NCBI RefSeq assembly: GCF_005844085.1
Contig: NZ_VCDI01000002.1
Location: 186,001-250,000, forward strand
Reading direction: 5' to 3'
DNA: 64,000 nt
Source of the DNA: Lichenicoccus roseus
Lineage (GTDB): Bacteria > Pseudomonadota > Alphaproteobacteria > Acetobacterales > Acetobacteraceae
The stretch's first letter is position 1; every line of letters begins with the position of its first letter. The notes under the pieces were generated by a model, which saw only the letters and a list, made by a program, of their open reading frames with translations, was not told the DNA's origin and did not search any database. Both the position numbers and the translations under genes were made by a program. This document shows, one piece after another, positions 46,082 to 54,971 of the stretch.

Positions 46082-47916
46082 CGCCCGGATATCTCCGGTG
46101 GAGCCTGGGGCACCGACCGCAGCGGGCCGCCCACGGTCTTGACCGGCGGCAGGTCGAGCTGCAGTGACAATTCCTTAAGCCGCTTCGCCTCGACCGGGGC
46201 GGGCGCGCCCATCATCGGGTCCTCGCCCTGCTGGTTGAGCGGGAACAGGATGACCTCGCGTATGTTCGGCTCGTCGGCCAGCAGCATGACGATGCGGTCG
46301 ACGCCTGGCGCCGAACCGCCATGCGGAGGGGCGCCGTAGCGGAACGCGTTCAGCATGCCGCCGAAGCGCGCCTCGACCTCGCTCTCGGGATAGCCCGCGA
46401 TCTGGAAGGCGCGGATCATCACCTCGGGCAGGTGGTTGCGGATCGCGCCCGAGGACAGCTCGATACCGTTGCAGACGATGTCGTACTGGTAGGCCTTGAT
46501 GGTCAGCGGATCGTGGTTGTTCAGCGCCTCCAGCCCGCCCTGCGGCATCGAGAACGGGTTGTGGCTGAAATCGACCTGCCCGGTCTCCTCGTTGACCTCG
46601 TACATCGGGAAGTCGGTGATCCAGCAGAACCGGAACGCTTCCTTTTCCACCAGGTCGAGCTCGGTCGCGATCCGGGTGCGCACCAGGCCTGCGAACTTCA
46701 CCGCCTCGGCGGCGGCGCCGGCTGCGAAGAACACCGCGTCGCCGGCGCCCAGTCCGCAGGCCTCGCGGATCGCCAGCGCGCGATCGGGCTCGAGATTGCG
46801 TGCGATCGGACCCTGCGCCGCGCCCTGCTCGTCGAAGGTGATGTAGCCGAGACCGCCGGCGCCTTCCGAGCGGGCCCACTCGTTCAGCTTGTCGAAGAAC
46901 GAGCGTGGCCGGCCGCCTGCACCCGGAGCCGGAATGGCCCGCACGGTGCCTCCGCTGGCGGCGATGCGCGCGAACAGGCCGAAGCCGGAGCCGGCGAAGC
47001 GGGCGGTGACGTCGGTGATGACGAGCGGGTTGCGCAGGTCGGGCTTGTCGGAGCCGTACAGCTTCAGCGCCTGGTCGTACGGGATGCGCGGGAACGGCGC
47101 CGGGCTCACCGCGCGGCCCTGGCCGAACTCCTCGAAGATGCCGGCCATCACCGGCTCCAGGGTGGCGAACACGTCCTCCTGCGTCACGAAGCTCATCTCG
47201 AAGTCGAGCTGGTAGAACTCACCCGGCGAGCGGTCGGCACGGGCGGCCTCGTCGCGAAAGCAGGGCGCGATCTGGAAGTACCGGTCGAAGCCCGCGATCA
47301 TGGCGAGCTGCTTGAACTGCTGCGGCGCCTGCGGCAGGGCGTAGAACCGGCCCGGATGCAGCCGTGCCGGCACCAGGAAGTCGCGCGCGCCTTCCGGGCT
47401 GGAGGCGGTCAGGATCGGCGTCTGGAACTCGGTGAAGCCCTGCGCGATCATCCGCGCCCGCAGGCTCGCGATGACGCCGGCGCGCAGCATCATGTTGCGG
47501 TGCAGCTTGTCGCGGCGGAGGTCGATGTAGCGGTAGCGCAGCCGCAGCTCCTCCGGATAGCTCTCGGTGCCGGCGACCTGCAGCGGCAGCACGTCGGAGG
47601 CCGACTGCACCTCGAGCGTCTTCGCGCGCAGCTCGATCTCGCCGGTCGCGAGCTTCGGATTGACGGTGGCGCCCTCGCGCCGCACCACCTCGCCGGTCAC
47701 CGTGATCACGCTCTCGACGCGCAGCTTCTCCACGCTTGCGAGCAGGTCGGAACCAGCCGGGAACACGATCTGGGTGATGCCGTGATGATCGCGCAGGTCG
47801 ATGAACAGCAGCCCGCCATGGTCGCGCTTGCTGTGCACCCAGCCGGACAGGCGGGCGGTCTGCCCGGCATCGGTGCCGCGCAGGGCGGCGCAGCTATGGG
47901 TGCGATACGGATGCAT
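46078..47916 (-). CDS. aspS: Aspartyl-tRNA synthetase, probably the non-discriminating (Asp/Asn) type
   Basis: A 612-residue bacterial-type AspRS. It has an N-terminal OB anticodon domain ([19 protein letters not shown]), a class II core with [14 protein letters not shown] (motif 1), [19 protein letters not shown] (motif 2) and [12 protein letters not shown] (motif 3), and the bacterial insertion domain. His33 in RDHGG matches His31 of non-discriminating enzymes such as that of Pseudomonas aeruginosa, where E. coli has Leu. It would then also charge tRNA-Asn for GatCAB amidation. It is followed by the EipB-like gene. Confidence 0.97.
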   Translation of the reverse strand: MHPYRTHSCAALRGTDAGQTARLSGWVHSKRDHGGLLFIDLRDHHGITQIVFPAGSDLLASVEKLRVESVITVTGEVVRREGATVNPKLATGEIELRAKTLEVQSASDVLPLQVAGTESYPEELRLRYRYIDLRRDKLHRNMMLRAGVIASLRARMIAQGFTEFQTPILTASSPEGARDFLVPARLHPGRFYALPQAPQQFKQLAMIAGFDRYFQIAPCFRDEAARADRSPGEFYQLDFEMSFVTQEDVFATLEPVMAGIFEEFGQGRAVSPAPFPRIPYDQALKLYGSDKPDLRNPLVITDVTARFAGSGFGLFARIAASGGTVRAIPAPGAGGRPRSFFDKLNEWARSEGAGGLGYITFDEQGAAQGPIARNLEPDRALAIREACGLGAGDAVFFAAGAAAEAVKFAGLVRTRIATELDLVEKEAFRFCWITDFPMYEVNEETGQVDFSHNPFSMPQGGLEALNNHDPLTIKAYQYDIVCNGIELSSGAIRNHLPEVMIRAFQIAGYPESEVEARFGGMLNAFRYGAPPHGGSAPGVDRIVMLLADEPNIREVILFPLNQQGEDPMMGAPAPVEAKRLKELSLQLDLPPVKTVGGPLRSVPQAPPEISGR

Positions 47917-48060
47917 GGAAATGTCCTGGCAAGTAGAGATCGGCCATCCGGGACAGCCTCTGGCGCAAGAAGCCGCCGGGGCGGTGGCCTGTCAATGTGC
48001 AGGCGAGCGGTGCGGCCCGGCTGCTTCCGTGGCCGCGCATGCGGGTGTAACAGCCTCGCC

Positions 48061-49245
48061 ATGCCACGTCCCGCACGATCCCCCTATCCCGAGCCGGTGC
48101 TCGTCACCGACACCGCCTCGCTCGCCGCCCTGGTCGAGCGCCTGCGCCAGGAGCGCTTCGTCACCATCGACACCGAGTTCGTGCGCGAGCGCACCTACTA
48201 TCCGGAGCTGTGCGTGGTGCAACTGGCCGGCGCCACCGAGGTCGCGGTGATCGACACCGTGGTGGAGACGCTGGATCTGGAACCGCTGGCGGCGCTGCTC
48301 GACGACCCGGCGGTGGTCAAGGTGTTCCACGCCGCGCGGCAGGACCTGGAGATCTTCCTGTACAGGTTCGGCCGGCTGCCCACCGCGCTGTTCGACACCC
48401 AGGTGGCCGCCATGGTGGCGGGGTTCGGCGACCAGGTCGGCTATGACAGCCTGGTGGCGTCGCTCACCGGCGGCGAGATCGACAAGGCGCACCGGTTCAG
48501 CGACTGGTCGGCCCGCCCGCTGTCACCGGCGCAGGTCGCCTACGCCGCCGCCGACGTGACGTACCTGCGCGACGTGTACGAGAAGCTGAGCGCCCGCCTG
48601 GAGCGGGAAGGGCGGCTCGAATGGGTGGCGCAGGAGATGGCGGTGCTGGCCGACCCGCAGACCTTCCGACCGGATCCGGAGACGCTGTGGGAGCGGCTGC
48701 GGCCGCGCACCGGCAACCGGCGGATGCTGGGCATCCTGCGGGCGATCACCGCGTGGCGCGACCGCGAGGCGCAGCGGGTCAACATCCCGCGCTCGCGCCT
48801 GCTGAAGGACGAGAGCCTGCTGGAGATCGCCGCCACCGCGCCGCGCGACATCGAGGCGCTGAGCCGGATGCGCGGGGTCAGCCGCGGCTTCGCCGAGGGC
48901 CGCGCCGGCCTCGGGCTGCTCGCCGCCATCGAGGCGGCGCGCATCGAGCCGGAGGCGAGCCTGCCGACGATGCCGCGCAAGGACGGCCCGCGCCCGTCGC
49001 CCGCCCTGGTGTCGCTGCTCAAGGTGCTGCTCGCGGCCAAGGCGGAACAGCACGACGTGGCGCCGCGGCTGCTGGCCTCGTCCGAGGAGATCGACCGCCT
49101 GGCGGTCGAGGAGGTGCCGGACATCCCGGCGCTGCACGGCTGGCGCCGCACCGTATTCGGCGAGGATGCGCTGGCGCTCAAGAGCGGCGCGATCTCGCTC
49201 GGCGTCGACGGCAAGCGCATCAGGCTGCTGCGGGCGGACCAGTAG
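48061..49245 (+). CDS. rnd: Ribonuclease D
   Basis: A 394-residue DEDD-type 3'-5' exoribonuclease that trims tRNA 3' ends. The catalytic acids appear in FVTIDTEFVRERTYYPELC (Asp, Glu), VFHAARQDLEIF (Asp) and YAAADVTYLRDVY (Asp with Tyr), about residues 35-185. An HRDC domain (about residues 210-290) contains RNIPRSRLLKDE-like sequence. I start at ATG 48061 (MPRPARSPYP); the very long open frame upstream is antisense to aspS. It is divergent from aspS and ends at a good terminator. Confidence 0.95.
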   Translation: MPRPARSPYPEPVLVTDTASLAALVERLRQERFVTIDTEFVRERTYYPELCVVQLAGATEVAVIDTVVETLDLEPLAALLDDPAVVKVFHAARQDLEIFLYRFGRLPTALFDTQVAAMVAGFGDQVGYDSLVASLTGGEIDKAHRFSDWSARPLSPAQVAYAAADVTYLRDVYEKLSARLEREGRLEWVAQEMAVLADPQTFRPDPETLWERLRPRTGNRRMLGILRAITAWRDREAQRVNIPRSRLLKDESLLEIAATAPRDIEALSRMRGVSRGFAEGRAGLGLLAAIEAARIEPEASLPTMPRKDGPRPSPALVSLLKVLLAAKAEQHDVAPRLLASSEEIDRLAVEEVPDIPALHGWRRTVFGEDALALKSGAISLGVDGKRIRLLRADQ

Positions 49246-49282
49246 GGCCTCGAATCGGACGGCGGCAGCGGAGTCATGCCCG

Positions 49283-49309
49283 AGTCGGGGTTGCATCCCG
49301 ACTGGTTTT
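49283..49309 (+). terminator. Rho-independent terminator of rnd
   Basis: Seven-base arms AGTCGGG / CCCGACT with loop GTTGCAT are followed by GGTTTT, 38 bases after the rnd stop. Confidence 0.65.
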
Positions 49310-49383
49310 CAGGTGGAGGATCGGCTCGTTCTGGTGGCCTGCAGGTTGCGCTAAACACGAGATAAGATATCGTTATATTTTAG

Positions 49384-49392
49384 TTATCCACA
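49384..49392 (+). promoter_or_regulatory. Perfect DnaA box upstream of gcrA
   Basis: TTATCCACA is an exact match to the consensus DnaA box, 112 bases before the gcrA start. It lies next to an AT-rich patch with a TATATT -10-like element at 49374-49379. In Caulobacter DnaA activates gcrA, so a regulatory role is plausible; chance occurrence cannot be excluded. Confidence 0.6.
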
Positions 49393-49413
49393 CGACAGGT
49401 GGGGGTTTCGCGC

Positions 49414-49418
49414 GATTC
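49414..49418. promoter_or_regulatory. GANTC (CcrM methylation) site upstream of gcrA
   Basis: GATTC fits the GANTC site methylated by CcrM in alphaproteobacteria and recognised by GcrA. It is 22 bases after the DnaA box and 86 bases before gcrA. A second site (GAATC, 49252-49256) lies at the end of the rnd region. Short sites occur by chance. Confidence 0.4.
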
Positions 49419-49421
49419 CGT

Positions 49422-49437
49422 CCACAAGATTTTGTGG
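49422..49437. repeat. Palindrome in the gcrA promoter region
   Basis: CCACAA-GATT-TTGTGG is a perfect 6+4+6 inverted repeat between the DnaA box and gcrA. It may be a protein-binding site; no T-run follows, so it is not a terminator. Confidence 0.45.
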
Positions 49438-49503
49438 TCGCTTCGTTGAGATCGGGGCCTGTTTGTCATATCGTTGGCTCTCCCATCCAGAAGGAGCCGG
49501 GCG

Positions 49504-50187
49504 ATGGAATGGAACGAGGAGACGATCTCCCGTTTGCGCAGTCTCTGGCAGGAAGGCCACTCGACGGCCGAGATCGGCCGGCGGATGTCCATCACCAAGA
49601 ATGCCGTGGTCGGCAAGGCGCATCGCCTGACGCTGCCGCCCCGGCCATCGCCGATCCGCAAGGGTTTGACCGGTGCGCCCGGAACGTCACCGGCCGGCAA
49701 GACCGCGGACGGCATCCGTCATGCGATGGCCGCCCGCAATGCGCTCCGCACCGTGGCCGCGCGTCCCGATCCGGCGCGTCCGTCCGGCGAGACCGCCACC
49801 TCGCAACGGCCGGTCCCTGCGCCGGTGCAGGCGATCAACCAGGCTCCTCGCGGCCACCACACGCCCGACGCCCAGTTGCGTCCGGTCTCCCCGTCTCCAG
49901 CCGCCGACAGCCTGGGCCACTCCAATGTCACCCCGATGCGGCGCCGCGTCGTCGATACAGCCGGCTCCGGTCGCCCGTCTGGCGGGATCGAGGAGCAGGG
50001 GCACCAGGCGGGCCTCGGCCGCAGCGAGGTCGGACGCCGTCGTCTCGCCTGCTGCTGGCCGCTGGGCGAGCCCGGCACCAAGCAGTTCCGCTTCTGCGGC
50101 GGCGATCCGATCCCGGGCAAGCCGTACTGCACCGAGCATGCACAGCTTGCCTATGTGAAGCTGCGCGATCGCCGCGATACCGCCTGA
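49504..50187 (+). CDS. gcrA: GcrA family cell-cycle transcriptional regulator
   Basis: A 227-residue protein starting MEWNEETISRLRSLWQEGHS, followed by IGRRMSITKNAVVGKAHRLTLPPRPSPI, the helix-turn-helix of GcrA that reads methylated GANTC. The middle is a long Pro/Ala-rich linker. The C-terminus has CCWPLGEPGTKQFRFCGG and GKPYCTEHAQLAYV, with four Cys and a His, the part that contacts RNA polymerase sigma-70. I start at ATG 49504 with AAGGAG just upstream. It controls division and DNA-replication genes in alphaproteobacteria. A strong terminator follows. Confidence 0.95.
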   Translation: MEWNEETISRLRSLWQEGHSTAEIGRRMSITKNAVVGKAHRLTLPPRPSPIRKGLTGAPGTSPAGKTADGIRHAMAARNALRTVAARPDPARPSGETATSQRPVPAPVQAINQAPRGHHTPDAQLRPVSPSPAADSLGHSNVTPMRRRVVDTAGSGRPSGGIEEQGHQAGLGRSEVGRRRLACCWPLGEPGTKQFRFCGGDPIPGKPYCTEHAQLAYVKLRDRRDTA

Positions 50188-50196
50188 GGGCAGTAG

Positions 50197-50230
50197 CCCC
50201 GACCGGGTGTTGCGAACCCGGCGGGGATTT
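50197..50230. terminator. Strong terminator between gcrA and the bactofilin gene
   Basis: CCCCG-(A)-CCGGGT / ACCCGG-CGGGG forms an 11-pair stem with one bulged base and a seven-base loop, followed by ATTT. It lies between convergent genes and can serve both. Confidence 0.75.
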
Positions 50231-50236
50231 CATCAA

Positions 50237-51058
50237 TCAGCCGAGCGAGGCGGCGCTGCCTTCCTCGGGATGCACCGCCTGCGGCAGCACCGGCGCCGGC
50301 ACCACCGGTTCCGATACGCCCGCCGGCGCCACCGTCGCGGCAGCCCCGCCCTGGCCGAAGCTGGTCTCGAACTGGCCGGTGACCTGGCCACCGGGCTCCA
50401 CCGTCAACGAGCCGCACTTCGCACTGCCGATCACCCGGCCGGTCGGACGAATGGTCAGCGTGCCGCTGGCGGTCAGGGTGCCGTCCACGGTGCCGGCGAC
50501 CTCGGCATCCTGCACCTTGGCGGATCCGCGGAACATGCCGCCCGGCGCCACATGCAGCTCGATCGCCTCGATCATGCTGGCTTCCACGGTGCCCTCGACG
50601 ACCAGCCGCTCGGCATCCTGCACGGTGCCCTGCACGCTGATGCCGCGCCCGACCACCAGGGTGCGCTTCTCGGTCGCCTCGCGCGGCCGCTGACCGCCAT
50701 TCGACTGCAGCGCTGAGGGGGGCGCCAGGCCCGGACCGGTACTGGGCCCGAGCCCGCCGGGGCGCGGGGCGGGCGGGGCGGTCGGCAACGGCGGGGTGGA
50801 GAACGGAGCACGACCCAAGGGGGCCTCCTGTCGGTTAGCGGGGGGAGAAGGCAGGTCGGTGACGCCGGTCGCGCCGGATGGCGAGGGCGGGGCGCCGGGA
50901 CCGGGTGGATAGGCAGGCAGGCCGAGCCCGGCGCCGGGATCGCCGCGGCCGGTCCCGGTCGGCACCACGATGGTCGCCGGGCCGGCGACCGACGGGACCT
51001 CGTCTGGTTTGCGTCGCTTGAACACGGCCCCGCCCCGATAAATCGTTGCGACCGCCAT
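50237..51058 (-). CDS. Bactofilin (polymer-forming cytoskeletal protein)
   Basis: A 273-residue protein. A long Pro/Gly-rich disordered N-terminus covers about residues 20-128. The bactofilin beta-helix (about 130-235) follows with repeating strands such as VVGRGISVQGTVQDAERLVV, EGTVEASMIEAIELH and AEVAGTVDGTLTASGTLTI, then a Pro/Ala tail. Bactofilins polymerise without nucleotide and organise cell shape or stalk and envelope enzymes. Family members often start MFKRRK-like, so GTG 51025 (VFKRRKPDE) may be the true start. It is divergent from adenosine kinase. Confidence 0.88.
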   Translation of the reverse strand: MAVATIYRGGAVFKRRKPDEVPSVAGPATIVVPTGTGRGDPGAGLGLPAYPPGPGAPPSPSGATGVTDLPSPPANRQEAPLGRAPFSTPPLPTAPPAPRPGGLGPSTGPGLAPPSALQSNGGQRPREATEKRTLVVGRGISVQGTVQDAERLVVEGTVEASMIEAIELHVAPGGMFRGSAKVQDAEVAGTVDGTLTASGTLTIRPTGRVIGSAKCGSLTVEPGGQVTGQFETSFGQGGAAATVAPAGVSEPVVPAPVLPQAVHPEEGSAASLG

Positions 51059-51178
51059 ACACGCGACGGTGGCGCTGTTGCAACGACAAGCTTAAATCGA
51101 GCGGCCGGAGCGGGAGATCGGGCAGGGTGGAACCCTTGCCGCTGTGCCGCGCCGGATGATACGCGCAGCACGCCCCCC

Positions 51179-52195
51179 ATGACGGACCATCGCCCCATGC
51201 AATTCGCCGAAGCGGCTTTCGACATCGTCGGCATCGGCAATGCCATCGTGGACGTGCTGGCGCCGGTGCCGGCGGGCTTCCCGGAGCAGCAGGGCATGGT
51301 GCCGGCCAGCATGTCGCTGATCGATGCGCGACGGGCGGCCGAGATCGTCGGCCTGGTGCAGCCGATCGCGCGCACCGGCGGCGGCTCGGCGGCCAATACC
51401 TGCGTGGTGGCGGCGTCCCTTGGCGCCCGCGTGGCCTATCTCGGCAAGGTGGCGGAAGACGAGGCCGGCCGGGTGTTCCGGCAGGATATCGAGGCCGCCG
51501 GGATCGCATTCCCGTCCGCTCCCCTCAGCGACGAGATGCGCGGCGACCGCGATACCGCCCTGTGCGTGATCCTGGTGACGCCGGACGGCCAGCGCACCAT
51601 GAACACCTATCTCGGCGCCTGCACCGCCTTCGCCGAGGCCGACGTGCTGGCCGAGGCGATCGAGGGGGCGCGCGTCACCTACCTCGAAGGCTACCTGTTC
51701 GATCCGCCGGAGGCGCAGCGCGCCTTCCGCCGTGCCGCCGAGATCGCACACGATGCCGGACGTCATGTGGCGCTGACCCTGTCGGACCCGTTCTGCGTCG
51801 GCCGGCATCGCACCGCCTTCCTCGAGCTGGTGGCGGGCGGCGTCGACATCCTGTTCGCCAACGAGCACGAGATCCTGTCGCTGTACGAGACCGAGGATTT
51901 CGAGGCCGCCGCCCGGCATGCCTCGCGCGACGTGGCGCTGGCTGTGCTGACCCGCTCCGAGCATGGCAGCGTTGTCGTGCAGGGTGACGAGCGGGTGCGT
52001 GTCGCCGCGGTCCCGACCCGGGTGGTGGATACGACCGGTGCCGGCGATGCCTATGCCGCCGGCTTCCTCACCGCCCTGACGCAGGGGCGTTCGCTGGCGG
52101 AGTGCGGCCGGGTCGGGTCGGTCGCGGCGGCGGAAATCATCTCGCACTACGGCGCGCGTCCGGAGGCCGACCTGCGTCGGCTCGCGGGCCTCTAG
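51179..52195 (+). CDS. Adenosine kinase (PfkB family)
   Basis: A 338-residue kinase close to bacterial adenosine kinases. The N-terminal IVGIGNAIVDVLAPV, the GGSAANTCVVAASLGARVAY motif and the catalytic signature DTTGAGDAYAAGFL are all in place. It phosphorylates adenosine (or a related nucleoside/sugar) to AMP for purine salvage. RTMNTYLGACTAFAEAD is a further family marker. It is a stand-alone gene, with typA downstream after a 195-base gap. Ribokinase-type substrates are a less likely alternative. Confidence 0.85.
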   Translation: MTDHRPMQFAEAAFDIVGIGNAIVDVLAPVPAGFPEQQGMVPASMSLIDARRAAEIVGLVQPIARTGGGSAANTCVVAASLGARVAYLGKVAEDEAGRVFRQDIEAAGIAFPSAPLSDEMRGDRDTALCVILVTPDGQRTMNTYLGACTAFAEADVLAEAIEGARVTYLEGYLFDPPEAQRAFRRAAEIAHDAGRHVALTLSDPFCVGRHRTAFLELVAGGVDILFANEHEILSLYETEDFEAAARHASRDVALAVLTRSEHGSVVVQGDERVRVAAVPTRVVDTTGAGDAYAAGFLTALTQGRSLAECGRVGSVAAAEIISHYGARPEADLRRLAGL

Positions 52196-52247
52196 ACACC
52201 CCCCTCGTCGCGGGTGAGTCGCACGGCGCTGGACGTCATCGAAAGTT

Positions 52248-52265
52248 AAAGCGTGCAAAGCGTGC
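52248..52265 (+). repeat. Short tandem repeat upstream of typA
   Basis: Two adjacent copies of AAAGCGTGC lie 126 bases before the typA start. Their role is unknown; they may be a binding site or chance. Confidence 0.4.
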
Positions 52266-52390
52266 GCTGCACCATTATCTAGCCGCGTACCACCCACTCA
52301 TTGCAGCCGCTGCCTGGCCCCCGGATATCGTGTTCCGGAGGCTCGATGTGCCGGCTGCCCGCACGCTGAAGAAAGCCGGGTCAGACCGTC

Positions 52391-54220
52391 ATGGAAATTC
52401 GCAACATCGCCATCATCGCCCACGTCGACCATGGGAAGACCACCCTGGTGGACCAGTTGCTGCGACAGTCCGGCACCTTCCGCGACAACCAGCACGTGGC
52501 CGAGCGGGCGATGGACAGCAACGACCTCGAGCGCGAGCGCGGCATCACCATCCTCGCCAAGTGCACCAGCGTCGAGTGGAAGGGCGTTCGGATCAACATC
52601 ATCGATACGCCGGGCCATGCCGATTTCGGCGGCGAGGTCGAGCGCATCCTCAACATGGTGGACGGCGCCATCGTGCTGGTCGATGCCGCCGAGGGCGCGC
52701 TGCCGCAGACCAAGTTCGTGGTCGGCAAGGCGCTGGCGCGCGGCATCCGCCCGATCGTGGTGGTGAACAAGGTCGACCGCCAGGATGCCCGCCCGGACGA
52801 GGTCCACACCGAGGTGTTCGACCTGTTCGCGGCACTCGGCGCCGACGACCACCAGCTCGACTTCCCGATGCTGTATGCGTCCGGCCGGCAGGGCTGGGCC
52901 GACACCACCCTGGAGGGGCCGCGCAAGGATCTCTCGGCGCTCTACGACCTGGTGCTGAGCCACGTGCCGGCGCCGAACCTCGATACCGAGGCGCCGTTCG
53001 CGATGGTCGCCTCCATCATGGAATACGACAACTTCCTCGGCCGCGTGCTGACCGGCCGCGTCGAGCAGGGACGTGCGCGCCTGAACATGCCGGTGCGCGT
53101 GCTGCGCGCCGACGGCACCGTGGTCGAGACCGGGCGGCTCACCAAGCTGCTGACCTTCCGCGGCCTGGAGCGGGTGTCGGTGGAGGAGGTCGGCACCGGC
53201 GACATCATCGCGGTGGCGGGACTGTCCGAGGCGACCATCCCGGAGACCATCGCGTCGCCGGAAGTCACCGCGGCGCTGCCGGCGATCCCGGTCGATCCGC
53301 CGACGCTCACCATGACCTTCCGCCTGAACGACGGCCCGTACGGCGGCCGCGACGGCAAGAAGGTGACCTCGCGGCAGATCCGCGACCGGCTGATCCGCGA
53401 GACCGAGGGCAACGTCGCCATCCGCGTCACCGACAGCCCGGAGAGCGAGGCGTTCGAGGTTGCGGGCCGTGGCGAGTTGCAGCTCGGCGTGCTGATCGAG
53501 ACCATGCGGCGCGAGGGCTTCGAGCTCACCATCGGCCGGCCGCGGGTGCTGACACGCACCAACGAGGAGACCGGCGAGCGCGAGGAGCCGTTCGAGGAGG
53601 CGCTGATCGACGTCGACGAGGCCTTCAGCGGCGTCGTCGTCGAGAAGATGAGCCTGCGCCGTGGCCAGATGCAGGACATGCGGCCGTCCGGCGGCGGCAA
53701 GGTGCGGCTGACCTTCCGCATCCCGTCGCGTGGCCTGATCGGCTATCACGGCGAGTTCCTGACCGACACCCGTGGCACCGGCATCATGAACCGCTCGTTC
53801 ATCGGCTACGAGCCCTGGGCCGGTCCGATCGAGGGCCGCCGCAACGGCTCGCTGATTTCCTCCGAGGACGGCTCGGCGGTGCAGTACGCGCTCTGGTACC
53901 TGCAGGAGCGTGGCACCCTGTTCGTCAGCCCGGGCGAGAAGGTCTATGTCGGCATGATCCTGGGCGAGCACTCGCGCGGGTCGGATCTCGAGATCAACCC
54001 GATCAAGGAAAAGAAGCTCACCAACATCCGCGCCGCCGGCAAGGACGACGCGATGCTGTTGACGCCGCCGCGCCGGATGAGCCTGGAGCAGGCGATCGCC
54101 TATATCGAGGACGACGAGCTGGTCGAGGTGACCCCGGCTGCGGTTCGCCTGCGCAAGCGCTACCTCGACCCGCACCAGCGCAAGCGCGCCGAGCGCAAGT
54201 CGGACAGCGACGCGGCCTGA
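52391..54220 (+). CDS. typA: Ribosome-associated GTPase TypA/BipA
   Basis: A 609-residue translational GTPase. Its G motifs are [15 protein letters not shown], the [12 protein letters not shown] switch [15 protein letters not shown] and [13 protein letters not shown]-like domains II, III and V follow, with the BipA-specific C-terminal domain (about residues 485-600, [12 protein letters not shown] onwards). It helps ribosome assembly under stress or cold. All motifs are intact and the length is normal. It has its own upstream region and an inverted repeat downstream. Confidence 0.97.
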   Translation: MEIRNIAIIAHVDHGKTTLVDQLLRQSGTFRDNQHVAERAMDSNDLERERGITILAKCTSVEWKGVRINIIDTPGHADFGGEVERILNMVDGAIVLVDAAEGALPQTKFVVGKALARGIRPIVVVNKVDRQDARPDEVHTEVFDLFAALGADDHQLDFPMLYASGRQGWADTTLEGPRKDLSALYDLVLSHVPAPNLDTEAPFAMVASIMEYDNFLGRVLTGRVEQGRARLNMPVRVLRADGTVVETGRLTKLLTFRGLERVSVEEVGTGDIIAVAGLSEATIPETIASPEVTAALPAIPVDPPTLTMTFRLNDGPYGGRDGKKVTSRQIRDRLIRETEGNVAIRVTDSPESEAFEVAGRGELQLGVLIETMRREGFELTIGRPRVLTRTNEETGEREEPFEEALIDVDEAFSGVVVEKMSLRRGQMQDMRPSGGGKVRLTFRIPSRGLIGYHGEFLTDTRGTGIMNRSFIGYEPWAGPIEGRRNGSLISSEDGSAVQYALWYLQERGTLFVSPGEKVYVGMILGEHSRGSDLEINPIKEKKLTNIRAAGKDDAMLLTPPRRMSLEQAIAYIEDDELVEVTPAAVRLRKRYLDPHQRKRAERKSDSDAA

Positions 54221-54274
54221 TCGGGTCGTTCCGGCTTGCGGGTCTCGCACCTCGCGGGCCGGGACGGCTACGGT

Positions 54275-54305
54275 GCATTCGGGGAATGATCTGATCGCCG
54301 AATGC
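54275..54305. repeat. Inverted repeat downstream of typA
   Basis: Arms GCATTCGG / CCGAATGC (eight bases) enclose a 15-base loop, 54 bases after the typA stop. No T-run follows, so it is a weak terminator candidate or a control element for the next gene. The 10-mer ATGCAACGAT starts in its right arm and recurs at 54397-54406. Confidence 0.4.
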
Positions 54306-54471
54306 AACGATGATTGTGTTGTAAATCAGGCAAGTCCGCCGGAAACTTGCAAGCGTGGATGAACTTTCCCGCACGACGTTGATACGGCTTCGTGCTATGC
54401 AACGATCTGCAAGCGGCATCCTCCGATGCGGCCCCTGCATCCCTTCGCATCTCCCAGTATCGGAGACTTCC

Positions 54472-54885
54472 ATGACGCTCACCACCCGGTTCCTTGCCAC
54501 CGCCTCGGCGTTCGCGCTGATGGCGACGGCCGCTCCGGCTATCGCGCAGACGACGACGACCGCTCCGAACACGATGGCGGCTCCGGCCACCAGCACCCCG
54601 GCAGCACCGTCCGCCACACCGAGCGCTCCGGCCCCGGCCATGTCCGCCCCGGCCACCACCACCCCACCGGCCGAGACCGCACCCGCCACGATGCCGCCCG
54701 CCACCACGGCACCGTCCGCGGCCGCACCCTCGACCACGGCACCCGCCGAGAACAACCCGGCGGCAGGCACCACCGGCACCACCACGCATCACCGGCACCA
54801 CCACCACAGGTCGGGGACGCATCACCACCACCACCATCACCACAAGAAGCTGAACAGCACGCCGTATCCGCAGCCCGCGGGCTGA
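54472..54885 (+). CDS. Secreted Ala/Thr/Pro-rich protein with histidine-rich tail
   Basis: A 137-residue protein. It has a signal peptide (MTLTTRFLATASAFALMATA, ending APAIAQ), about 80 residues of low-complexity Ala-Pro-Thr-Ser, then a tail (about residues 105-128) with some 15 histidines in HHRHHHHRS and THHHHHHHHKK. No folded domain is visible. A His-rich exposed tail suggests binding of Ni, Zn, Co or Cu in the periplasm, or adhesion to an acidic surface. I do not recognise a family. It has a long leader and a strong terminator, so it is monocistronic. Confidence 0.7.
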   Translation: MTLTTRFLATASAFALMATAAPAIAQTTTTAPNTMAAPATSTPAAPSATPSAPAPAMSAPATTTPPAETAPATMPPATTAPSAAAPSTTAPAENNPAAGTTGTTTHHRHHHHRSGTHHHHHHHHKKLNSTPYPQPAG

Positions 54886-54922
54886 CGCCGATCAGGCTGA
54901 AGCCGATCCGCCTGGGAATGCC

Positions 54923-54959
54923 GGGCGGGCGGGGTCACCCCGTCCGCCCTGTCGTCTTT
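54923..54959 (+). terminator. Strong Rho-independent terminator
   Basis: A 12-pair stem (one G-U) GGGCGGGCGGGG / CCCCGTCCGCCC with loop TCA is followed by TGTCGTCTTT, 37 bases after the His-rich gene's stop and just before the permease gene. Confidence 0.75.
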
Positions 54960-54971
54960 CGTCGCTGATCG

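Noticed and set aside
46321-48060. Very long open frame antisense to aspS, running into rnd
   Set aside because: It is stop-free only because of GC bias on the strand opposite aspS. Protein-like sequence begins at 48061.
52301-52329. TTGCAG-N17-GATATC as a typA promoter
   Set aside because: Spacing is right but the -10 match is poor.
54355-54471. 39-codon N-terminal extension of the His-rich protein
   Set aside because: It would bury the signal peptide; ATG 54472 begins a proper signal sequence.
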